The notes under the pieces: generated by a model
The model's input: the letters and a program-made list of their open reading frames with translations, nothing else
What the model was told of the DNA's origin: nothing
Databases searched by the model: none
Translations under genes and position numbers: made by a program
IMG/VR virus record: IMGVR_UViG_3300022752_002748
Span: 1-50,985 of that record
From: a virus
Direction: 5' to 3' (one strand)
Length of the DNA: 50,985 nt
Part shown: piece after piece, positions 1 to 6,811 of the stretch
Position numbering within the stretch: the stretch's first letter is position 1
Layout of the letters: the number at the start of each line of letters is the position of its first letter

Positions 1-47
1 AACCAGTAGTTAAAGAAGAACCCAAAAAAGAACCAGCCAAAAAGTAG
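1..47 (+). CDS. C-terminal tail of an upstream gene (partial)
   Basis: Only the last 14 codons and a TAG stop (45-47) are inside the window. The readable end is PVVKEEPKKEPAKK, a Lys/Glu/Pro-rich charged tail. The frame is supported by the intrinsic terminator that begins seven bases after the stop. The function cannot be told from this fragment. Confidence 0.6.
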   Translation, partial: PVVKEEPKKEPAKK

Positions 48-53
48 TAGTAA

Positions 54-79
54 CAAGCCCGTCCAAAACGGGCTTTTTT
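54..79 (+). terminator. Rho-independent terminator
   Basis: The arms AAGCCCGT (55-62) and ACGGGCTT (68-75) pair perfectly around a five-base loop and are followed by a T run (74-79). It lies directly after the stop of the upstream gene and just before a promoter, so it separates two transcription units. Confidence 0.9.
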
Positions 80-82
80 GTC

Positions 83-111
83 TTGACAAGGTTCCTGTTT
101 GAATATATAAT
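83..111 (+). promoter_or_regulatory. Consensus sigma70-type promoter
   Basis: TTGACA (83-88) and TATAAT (106-111) are both exact matches to the bacterial housekeeping consensus, with a 17-base spacer. Transcription should start near 118, giving a leader of about 27 nt before the ATG at 145. A host-type promoter fits early expression in a T4-like phage. The other promoters seen in the window are of the late type. Confidence 0.85.
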
Positions 112-144
112 AGCTACATTGTAAACGTATTAGGAGCACAAATT

Positions 145-1314
145 ATGGCCAAGGCTAAAGTCAAGAAACTCAATGTAACTGCACCAAAAAAAGATAATAC
201 ACCAAATTGGGATGGTGCAGACACTATGACCACTGATGAGTTCTTGGTAAAATTTCGTAGTGCCATGAGCCACTACAATATGAACTTTTCAGGAAAAGAC
301 CTAAAACCCAATGTAATAAAATGGATGAGTCAAAATGGCTATACCAAAAAGCAAGTCGAGGCGTTCAAGAGCACAAAAGATTGGCGTTGCACTGTTACCA
401 CTGGTGCTATTGCCAGTTGTCTTAGCCGCGGTATGCCTGCTATTAGGGAAGACTTTAACAATGGTCGTTCGTCAGAAGCTTGGCTCAGAACCGAAATTGA
501 AAAGATTCTAAACGAAGGTGCCAACGACGCACCTAAAGAAACCGACGATTGTAAAGTTTGTGGTCCTGTAGTTAGTATCCAAGATCGTGTTCGCGATGCC
601 GGTCTTTCAATGACATCAGAGATTGAAGAGGCCATCGAACAGTGGCAAACGGATCCAGAAAGCTTTGATCCTAAGAGTGTAAAAATTGCCAGTATTCTGC
701 GTGGTCGTGAAGCCAAGGCCGCTCATGCTCGTGTTATTAAAGACTTTTATGGTCGTCAACTTGTAGAATTACAAGAGCTTGCTGGTGGTAACCCTGATCC
801 CCAATTACGTGAGGCATATAGTCATCGTCCCCGTAAACATGTTCGCAAATTGATTGAGTTCTTAACTGAAGTGGATAATGTCTGCACTATGTTACAACAA
901 GAGGCCAAGGCTACTAAGAAGCCTCGCAAACCCAAGGCCATTAATAAAGAAAAGGTTGTTGCCAATCTCAAGTACAAGAAAACAGACGAGCCTCTCAAAC
1001 TTGTCAGTATTAATCCTGCTGACATTATTGGCACAAAGGAACTATGGGTCTATAACACTAAGACTCGTAAGTTGGGCAAGTATGTGGCCGCAGAGTATCA
1101 AGAACTTGGAGTTAAAGGAACTACAATCACAGGATTTAACGAGAATCTAAGCGTATGTAAGACTCTACGCAAACCAGCTGAACAGCTCAAGAGTTTTGCG
1201 AGTGCAGGCAAAGTCGCTTTACGCAAGTTTCTAGATAACATCAACTCGGTCGATACTAAAATGAATGGTCGACTTAATGAGGAAATAATATTATTAAAAA
1301 CTAATTTATTCTAG
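145..1314 (+). CDS. Conserved-looking phage protein of unknown function, 389 aa
   Basis: The ATG at 145 has AGGAG at 132-136 (8-nt spacing) and a perfect sigma70 promoter upstream. The protein is soluble-looking and rich in Lys, Arg and Glu, with a very basic N-terminus (MAKAKVKKLNV) and a second basic patch near residues 250-275 (KATKKPRKPKAINKEK). A CxxC pair (DDCKVCGP) lies around residues 135-140, followed by a probably helical stretch rich in charged residues. No signal peptide or membrane segment is seen. I do not recognise a family. The basic patches would allow nucleic-acid binding, but that is only a guess. It stands alone on the + strand, and its last 14 bases overlap the 3' end of the convergent glycine-rich fibre gene. 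The strong host-type promoter suggests early expression. Confidence 0.85.
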   Translation: MAKAKVKKLNVTAPKKDNTPNWDGADTMTTDEFLVKFRSAMSHYNMNFSGKDLKPNVIKWMSQNGYTKKQVEAFKSTKDWRCTVTTGAIASCLSRGMPAIREDFNNGRSSEAWLRTEIEKILNEGANDAPKETDDCKVCGPVVSIQDRVRDAGLSMTSEIEEAIEQWQTDPESFDPKSVKIASILRGREAKAAHARVIKDFYGRQLVELQELAGGNPDPQLREAYSHRPRKHVRKLIEFLTEVDNVCTMLQQEAKATKKPRKPKAINKEKVVANLKYKKTDEPLKLVSINPADIIGTKELWVYNTKTRKLGKYVAAEYQELGVKGTTITGFNENLSVCKTLRKPAEQLKSFASAGKVALRKFLDNINSVDTKMNGRLNEEIILLKTNLF

Positions 1315-3001
1315 TTATTGTAACAGAACCATTGGAGGCATCAGTTATATTGATGCCATCTTGTCCTGATGTTAAAGATGGTTCTATTCCTGTAGCGTAA
1401 GATCCTCCCCCGGCACCACCACCCCAATATACCCCTGTCCAACCCTTACCTGCTCCGCCGCCAGTGTAGCCACCTCCCCCGCCTCCGGCATTTCCATTTC
1501 CGTCTGAGCCGCCGCCGCCTCCCCAGCCTCCGTATAAATTGAATCCGTCATTCGAATTCTGACCGCCCCTAAATCTATTTGTTCCGCCGCCGCCCGAGCT
1601 ACCTCCTGCTAAAGTTCCGCCTCCATAACCATTATAAAAACCACCTGATTGATTATTTTGTCCATCACCTTTCCACCCAGCTCCGCCGCCCGACCCTCCA
1701 TAACTACTTGTCTGTGTTCCTCTTCCACCAAAACCTATTCCTTGGTTTCCTTCTGACCCTGCACCTTGTTTTGGATTTATTCCAAAAGATTCACCTGCAA
1801 GGGATTCTCTACTATTAGTATTATTACTACCACCTTTACCATTTCCTCCAGTAGTTGAGCTAGAACCGTGCCCTGTTCCACCGCCACCGCCGGCAATCAT
1901 AATAATTTTAGTATCGTCACCTACTCCTGAGCTCGGTGAAGTTCCCCTATAAACGAAAGTTCCACCACCGCCTGCTGACCCATAAAAATTACTTTGATTC
2001 GTAGCAGATGAAGGACGTTGGCCTACAACGATGTATATTTTTTCATCTTTAGTTAAAGATACTGTACCTGAAACAGTTGCACCACCACCTGCATACCCAA
2101 TATAATAATATGTACCAGCAAATATACCTCCATCTCCTCCTCTTGCAGTTACACGGTAACTGCCAGTTTGAGGAACAGTCCATTCTTGTATTCCTTGTAC
2201 TGTAACATTAAAAAATGCAGTATTTGTTAACCAAGGATAGGCTACGGTGTCATAAGCGGCTAGTAATTCCGATAATGTTGGGCCTTCACTACCTGTTTTA
2301 TTTCCACTAGTAAATGTAAAAGTTGTAAATGGAAAATTAGCAGCAACAAAAGGCATGCTTATGCTTATACTTAGAGAAGGTATACTAAAAACAAAAGTTC
2401 TAACTGCACTACCCGTAGATATAAAGTCAATCGCTCCATTAATACCAATAGTTCCTGTTAAAGATGCTCCGTTAATTTCTGCACTGGTTACTCCTGATAT
2501 AGAATAAGGAAAAGTAGTTCCTGGAAGATGACCTTCACTTTTAAGATATATCGTGAACGATCCATTAGAAAATCCTACTTCTACTTTATTAGAATATAAG
2601 CCATTAACTGTATGTGTATAATTAAAATCTGATTCAGATAATATCTGAAAGTTAGCATCAAGATGAACTGTATTACTTGTTCCAGATGAAGCAAATAGTA
2701 TATCGCCTTCATTTAAATATATGGCTATCATATCACTTATTACTGTGATAGTATTATTCTGTGTAATACCAACAGTGTAGGCTAGATATCTTATTACACC
2801 ACCTCTGTTAATACCTATACTAACTGTTTGCTCTGTTATTCCTTCAGTTTTATCTAAATTAGAACAGGTTAGACTTGTTAATTTTATAACATACTGAGAG
2901 TTTACTGGATTTACAATAATGTTTCTACTAACTGTATCTAAAAGATAGCTAACTTTTTTAGTTTTTATAAATTCACAGAGGGTTAAATTAGGATTCGCCA
3001 T
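1301..3001 (-). CDS. Glycine-rich adhesin-like protein with ALK/LTK-type Gly-rich domain
   Basis: The gene can be extended to a TTG at 3031, but ATG at 3001 (MANPNLTL) is the better start: it matches the MANPNIVQ start of the paralogous small protein at 6113-6466 and reduces the overlap with the upstream gene to 14 bp. That gives 566 residues. Residues 1-115 form a beta-rich module related to that small protein. From about residue 270 the sequence reads like the glycine-rich domain known from ALK/LTK receptors: GIQEWTVPQTGSYRVTARGG, then a beta-strand with YIVVGQ, then IAGGGGG, and finally many GGGG/GGxGGG runs ending in GGGGGGYTGGGAGKG. Such glycine tracts pack as polyglycine-II helices in phage adhesins such as T-even gp38. 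It is the last gene of the minus block, after two chaperone-like genes. A receptor-binding tip role is inferred. Confidence 0.8.
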   Translation of the reverse strand: MANPNLTLCEFIKTKKVSYLLDTVSRNIIVNPVNSQYVIKLTSLTCSNLDKTEGITEQTVSIGINRGGVIRYLAYTVGITQNNTITVISDMIAIYLNEGDILFASSGTSNTVHLDANFQILSESDFNYTHTVNGLYSNKVEVGFSNGSFTIYLKSEGHLPGTTFPYSISGVTSAEINGASLTGTIGINGAIDFISTGSAVRTFVFSIPSLSISISMPFVAANFPFTTFTFTSGNKTGSEGPTLSELLAAYDTVAYPWLTNTAFFNVTVQGIQEWTVPQTGSYRVTARGGDGGIFAGTYYYIGYAGGGATVSGTVSLTKDEKIYIVVGQRPSSATNQSNFYGSAGGGGTFVYRGTSPSSGVGDDTKIIMIAGGGGGTGHGSSSTTGGNGKGGSNNTNSRESLAGESFGINPKQGAGSEGNQGIGFGGRGTQTSSYGGSGGGAGWKGDGQNNQSGGFYNGYGGGTLAGGSSGGGGTNRFRGGQNSNDGFNLYGGWGGGGGSDGNGNAGGGGGGYTGGGAGKGWTGVYWGGGAGGGSYATGIEPSLTSGQDGINITDASNGSVTITRIN

Positions 3002-3458
3002 GAGTACTAAGACCTTTAATCTTAAAATCAACAGGATAGATCACTAAGTATGGATAATTCTCCTGTTGATCTATTGCCTCTAATTGAACTATATAATTTT
3101 TAAGTTCATCTAAATTATAATTTGGAACTATGCCTGCTCTTATATCTCTGTCATAATTTTCTATACATTTATCTATTATCTTTAATAAATTAGACTTATA
3201 AATGTTTACTTCATTTAGCCTAGATTGATAATCGTATTGGGCTATTAACCAGGATCTAGTAGTTTCATCCCAGTCTAGGTAATTTCTATTTAAATCAACA
3301 ATTTCAGGAGGATCTTCAACCGGAGCATAACCTGCATCTAAAATTTCATCTTCGGTAAATGTTGTCTTATCTGTTCTTGTAAACCCAGACGATAATCTTA
3401 TTCTATCTGGAAAATCTTCCCAAGAAACAGGTCTTTCTCCTTTAAATGAATAATACAC
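2988..3458 (-). CDS. Tail-fibre assembly chaperone-like protein (copy 2)
   Basis: The start is GTG at 3458, with a strong GAGGAG six bases upstream inside the preceding gene's end. No in-frame ATG would keep the conserved N-terminus YYSFKGERP. The 156-residue protein resembles the phage tail assembly chaperone family (Phage_tail_APC type). It has an N-terminal 'PDRIRLSSGFTRT' segment, then a helical region, and ends in the family-like LEAIDQQENYPYLVIYP. It is a diverged paralogue of the adjacent gene at 3462-3986, with matching PDRIR, DAGY/SAGY and '...YPxxIxWP/YP' elements. It overlaps the start of the glycine-rich adhesin gene by 14 bp, which fits a dedicated chaperone encoded next to its fibre client. 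The client is inferred. Confidence 0.75.
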   Translation of the reverse strand: MYYSFKGERPVSWEDFPDRIRLSSGFTRTDKTTFTEDEILDAGYAPVEDPPEIVDLNRNYLDWDETTRSWLIAQYDYQSRLNEVNIYKSNLLKIIDKCIENYDRDIRAGIVPNYNLDELKNYIVQLEAIDQQENYPYLVIYPVDFKIKGLSTHGES

Positions 3459-3461
3459 TCA

Positions 3462-3986
3462 TTACTCCTCAAAAACAGGCCAGTTTATATTGTAAGGAAA
3501 TCCTTCTTGTTCTGGAACATCGCATAATGCCTGTATATATTCATCTAATTTGGCTATATCATCTGTGGTAGGAAGGCCTAGACGACTTTGACGTTGATGT
3601 CTGTAAACTCGCCACATTATTTCATCTATACGTATATCTCTTAGCTGTCTCATTTCTAAAGATTTTTGCTCAATAGGTATATCAGTAACTTTCCAATCAT
3701 AATGAACAATATTAGAAGAAATATCTGTACTACTATCAGTAACAACTACTTCTGTTGAAAAAGCTAAAGACTCTCCAACTAATTCGTATGTTAAAATTTG
3801 CCTATTAGGATCGTAATAGGGAGGAGGCAAAACCTTTTTATATCCAGCTGATATTAAATCTTCAAGACTATAATTATCGTTAATACCTACAGTTCTTGTT
3901 GAGCCATCAGGCATTCTAATTCTATCAGGCCTTGGGTAACCGACTTCTGGATAACCGTTTTTAAAAGAAAAATATTCTATAGCCAT
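3462..3986 (-). CDS. Tail-fibre assembly chaperone-like protein (copy 1)
   Basis: ATG start at 3986 with AGGAA just upstream; 174 residues. The C-terminal third (LRDIRIDEIMWRVYRHQRQSR...YIQALCDVPEQEGFPYNINWP) has the typical pattern of phage tail assembly chaperones: a basic helix, a second helix, and a closing 'EGFPxxIxWP' strand. The N-terminus holds PDRIRMPDGSTRT, shared with the next gene. Its stop (3462-3464) lies directly before the GTG start of the neighbour, so the two are probably translationally coupled. Proteins of this family fold or trimerise fibre proteins and are not normally in the virion. That role is family knowledge and was not shown here. Confidence 0.8.
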   Translation of the reverse strand: MAIEYFSFKNGYPEVGYPRPDRIRMPDGSTRTVGINDNYSLEDLISAGYKKVLPPPYYDPNRQILTYELVGESLAFSTEVVVTDSSTDISSNIVHYDWKVTDIPIEQKSLEMRQLRDIRIDEIMWRVYRHQRQSRLGLPTTDDIAKLDEYIQALCDVPEQEGFPYNINWPVFEE

Positions 3987-3995
3987 AACATTCCT

Positions 3996-5444
3996 TTAGT
4001 TCCATCTCTTAGCAGACCAATAACAAGAATTTAAAAGGCATCTTAAAATATTATTGTCCACAGCGGGGTTATCATCCCAGCCACCACCTATCCAAGCATT
4101 GATGTCTACTCGTCTTGACAACTGTCCAAAATCTTTATAGATCGCAAGTCGATAAGTAGAATTAGTATTTGTTTGATCTGCATATGCACCTCCGTTAACA
4201 GGTGAAAATCCTGTAGCTAAATACCCCTGAGCCGACTGCTCTGTTACACCTTTCATGATCCCTATAACTCCATTTACTTGCCCGTAGGCATCACCGGGCG
4301 TCCATCCTCCTGCGGCAGTAATTTGCCATTGAGAACCGATATTATCATAAGCCTGCTGAGCGTTCCAATAGGTATGGGCAAAATTACACCATACTACTCC
4401 TTTATTATTATTTAAAAATCCTATTAATGTTTGCCAAACATTTGAGCCTCCTCTATAATTATTACTCCAAATACAAACATCATAAGGAGTATGATCTACA
4501 GGAGCACTAAGATCACCAGCAGCCTGAGTTACATTCGTAAAGGTCGATGAATTGGTGTAAAATTGTGGTTGAGAATTAGCTAAATTATCATTTAATGTTT
4601 TTAAATTAGCTGTAGGTGCAGTTACGTAATCATTAGCTATCCATAATACTCTAACAGCTAGATTAGCACTACCTTCACTTCCACCTACAGATGTATCATT
4701 AATAGTGACGGTATTACTAGCTGCTATAACAGTTCCTGTGGTTCCATACAATATTAATCTAAAACTCTCAGTTCCTTCTGTAAATGTATCAGCTAAAACT
4801 TCTATACTTACTGTTCCTGTACTACCACTAATAACAACCGAGCCTGTATCTGATGCATAATCAGTTATGGTTTTAGTTCCAGACATCTGCTCTATTGACC
4901 AGTTTAATGTACCACTAGTAAAATCCACTGTAGTAATTGTAAAGGTAGCAGTTTGTCCTTCATTTATACTGGAAGGACCAGTTACTGAGGCGGAAGGTTC
5001 AAGAATCTGTATTACCCCAGTCTGAAGAACAACAGCTGCATTGACATTATTTTGTTCCCTGAGTTGAACTCTAAATTGCCGATTAGGCTCTGAGATAGTA
5101 TCGCTTGTTAAAGTAACGCTGAAACTGCCAAGATTACTACTAATTAAAAAACTTCCACTCGTTGCTCCTCCTACAAAATCACTGCTAGTAACACCGTTAA
5201 TATTAAATATAAACCAATATACACGGGTATTATTCGACACACCGATTGTACTTACATTAAAAACTAAGGTATCACCTTCAAATACTTGAGCACCCCTATC
5301 ATAGGTTATAGAATTATAACCAGCCGATCTAGTCCATAAATCATAAAGTGTACTATTATATTGGTCAAATGAATCATAGATACCTACAGTAGAATTTGGA
5401 GAAGGTTCTCTGTTGGGTCCAATGATACCTCCATTTCTCTTCAT
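3996..5444 (-). CDS. Structural protein with Calx-beta repeats and a ThuA-like C-terminal domain
   Basis: 482 residues, ATG at 5444. Two Calx-beta-like modules can be read: about residues 50-150 (VFEGDTLVFNVST...SEPNRQFRVQLRE) and about 150-250 (SINEGQTATFTITT...FTEGTESFRLILYG...VTINDTS). The second has the classical 'EGTESFxLxLYG...TVxIxDT' signature. From about 262 the character changes to an alpha/beta domain (LAVRVLWIANDYV; TPYDVCIWSNNYRGGSNVWQ; IGFLNNNKGVVWCNFAHTYW). It resembles the class-I amidotransferase-like or ThuA-like fold, without an obvious catalytic Cys-His-Glu triad that I can assign. It sits one base from the upstream gene in the fibre operon. Calx-beta modules bind Ca2+ and sugars or act as spacers in adhesins. 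The fold assignment of the C-terminal domain is tentative. Confidence 0.75.
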   Translation of the reverse strand: MKRNGGIIGPNREPSPNSTVGIYDSFDQYNSTLYDLWTRSAGYNSITYDRGAQVFEGDTLVFNVSTIGVSNNTRVYWFIFNINGVTSSDFVGGATSGSFLISSNLGSFSVTLTSDTISEPNRQFRVQLREQNNVNAAVVLQTGVIQILEPSASVTGPSSINEGQTATFTITTVDFTSGTLNWSIEQMSGTKTITDYASDTGSVVISGSTGTVSIEVLADTFTEGTESFRLILYGTTGTVIAASNTVTINDTSVGGSEGSANLAVRVLWIANDYVTAPTANLKTLNDNLANSQPQFYTNSSTFTNVTQAAGDLSAPVDHTPYDVCIWSNNYRGGSNVWQTLIGFLNNNKGVVWCNFAHTYWNAQQAYDNIGSQWQITAAGGWTPGDAYGQVNGVIGIMKGVTEQSAQGYLATGFSPVNGGAYADQTNTNSTYRLAIYKDFGQLSRRVDINAWIGGGWDDNPAVDNNILRCLLNSCYWSAKRWN

Positions 5445-5445
5445 T

Positions 5446-6111
5446 TTATGATCCTATAATTCTAATTTTTTCTAATCTAGAAAAACCGGTATTTCCAGAC
5501 CGTCTAAAAATAAACATCCTAGCACTTCTATTAATAGCAACACTGACTAAACTTCTATTAGTAGGCAAATTGGCACTTCCTATAAATTGCCATTCAGTTA
5601 CTTGATTGCCATCAGCTTTTGTAACTACAGTAACATCACAAGTACCCTGCCCGCCAGCACTATAAGCTTCTCTTGTAGATCCTATTTCTACACGTAGTAT
5701 AAAAATAGTTGTAGCTAACTCTACAATTAATGCATCTGTGGGACTACTAGTTTGTAACCACCAAGCTGATTGAAAATTATTTCCGCCATAAGGCCAACTT
5801 GTTTGATTGTTTCCTCGATTTAATAAAACACAAGTACAAGGAGCATATGTACGACCTAAGTAGGATGATTTACTCCAGGCACGAATAATAGTTGCATTCG
5901 CTCCTTCATTCATACTACCATAAACTAGGCCTGGAACACTATTAGGTACATAATAACTTAAAGTTTGCCCAGTTTCATCAATAACATCTGTAGGAGGTAA
6001 AGTAGGTAAGGCTGTTCTAGCAGTTCTAGAATTTTCCATATTAAAATTTGCCTGCTTACCAACTTTTCCTGAACCTACTAGAGATCCATTATAAGGATAA
6101 TGAAAAGCCAT
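5446..6111 (-). CDS. Putative virion protein with galactose-binding-like beta domain
   Basis: 221 residues, ATG at 6111. The first 60 residues are Gly/Asn/Pro-rich. The rest (about 65-221) reads as a beta-sandwich: ATIIRAWSKSSYLGRTYAP..., NFQSAWWLQTSSPTDALIVE, TIFILRVEIGSTR, CDVTVVTKADGN...WQFIGSANL, and a final RLEKIRIIGS. The order of a surface-loop region, 'W.L' strand, internal strands and closing 'KIRIIG' strand resembles discoidin/F5-8C carbohydrate-binding domains, but no diagnostic motif is certain. It lies 1 bp from both neighbours in the fibre operon, so a virion or receptor-binding role is likely from context. Confidence 0.65.
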   Translation of the reverse strand: MAFHYPYNGSLVGSGKVGKQANFNMENSRTARTALPTLPPTDVIDETGQTLSYYVPNSVPGLVYGSMNEGANATIIRAWSKSSYLGRTYAPCTCVLLNRGNNQTSWPYGGNNFQSAWWLQTSSPTDALIVELATTIFILRVEIGSTREAYSAGGQGTCDVTVVTKADGNQVTEWQFIGSANLPTNRSLVSVAINRSARMFIFRRSGNTGFSRLEKIRIIGS

Positions 6112-6112
6112 A

Positions 6113-6466
6113 TTATGCTATCTCTTCATAACTAGCAATACAATGTATCACACTATTAGAACTTGCTAAAGCAACTAAGCTATCATTCTCTTCTAAATAT
6201 ACTGCTGTATCTTTACTGACAACAACTAAAGTAGCATCACCAGGAACGCTTATAGTGTAACTTAAATAATAATCAACACCACTTCTTCTTAATGCTACAG
6301 AAATATCGTGAGTACTTGTACCAGTAATGTTTGTAGCAAACACAGAATTTATCTTTAAAATCTTATTAGCAACTCCTGATACAAGTGTTTGAGCACTAGT
6401 TGTAACAGCTAAAAAAGCAGTTTTTCCTAAAATCGAAGATACTTGAACTATATTTGGATTTGCCAT
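6113..6466 (-). CDS. Small beta-rich structural protein (paralogue family member)
   Basis: 117 residues, ATG at 6466 with AAGGAT upstream. The sequence is a run of short beta strands: ILKINSVFATNI, HDISVALRRSGVDYYLSYT, TLVVVSKDTAVYLEENDSLVALAS. The same pattern ('...I.SV...N.......ISVAI...........Y........A......I......D.L.V..S') recurs in the 110-residue protein at 9037-9369 and in the first 115 residues of the glycine-rich protein at 1301-3001. The family looks like a compact beta-sandwich virion module. The exact virion position is unknown. Confidence 0.7.
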   Translation of the reverse strand: MANPNIVQVSSILGKTAFLAVTTSAQTLVSGVANKILKINSVFATNITGTSTHDISVALRRSGVDYYLSYTISVPGDATLVVVSKDTAVYLEENDSLVALASSNSVIHCIASYEEIA

Positions 6467-6475
6467 ATTTTATCC

Positions 6476-6799
6476 TTAACCAAATACTATTGCCATAGCA
6501 ATAGCCTTTCCTGTAGTTATCCCTCCTGATATATTGGCAGTACCACCTAGGGAAACTACTGTACCATTTATTGTGATTGAACTATTTGCAAGTTTGGTAT
6601 TATCTATACTACCAGCTAACATATCATTACTGACTATATTAGTATCATTTGCAAATATAGCATCTGTATCACTAATAGCCGAATTTAACTGAGCTTTAGT
6701 GAAACTAAATGTGTTGTCGGTAGCACTTACTGTTTTGTTTGTAAGAGTTTGGGTAGCAGCTAATGTAACAATGCCCTGACCACTAATTGTTAAAGCCAT
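6476..6799 (-). CDS. Short fibre-like protein with TLTNKT motif
   Basis: 107 residues, ATG at 6799 preceded by AGGAAAG. It contains AATQTLTNKTVSA near the N-terminus, a motif repeated in the 477-, 968- and 2478-residue fibre proteins of this window. It then has DTKLANSSITING-type strands and a Gly-rich end. It looks like a short, self-contained fibre shaft segment, and could be a remnant or a building block of a longer fibre gene. It lies between two small structural genes with 9-12 bp spacing. Confidence 0.6.
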   Translation of the reverse strand: MALTISGQGIVTLAATQTLTNKTVSATDNTFSFTKAQLNSAISDTDAIFANDTNIVSNDMLAGSIDNTKLANSSITINGTVVSLGGTANISGGITTGKAIAMAIVFG

Positions 6800-6811
6800 T
6801 TATATCTTTCC

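Noticed and set aside
1301-1320. Bidirectional terminator between convergent genes at 1.3 kb
   Set aside because: The genes overlap by 14 bp, and no stem with a T run is seen in the junction.
3002-3031. TTG start adding ten residues (MILRLKVLVL) to the glycine-rich protein
   Set aside because: No better ribosome site, and it would deepen the overlap with the upstream gene. The internal ATG gives MANPN, shared with a paralogue.
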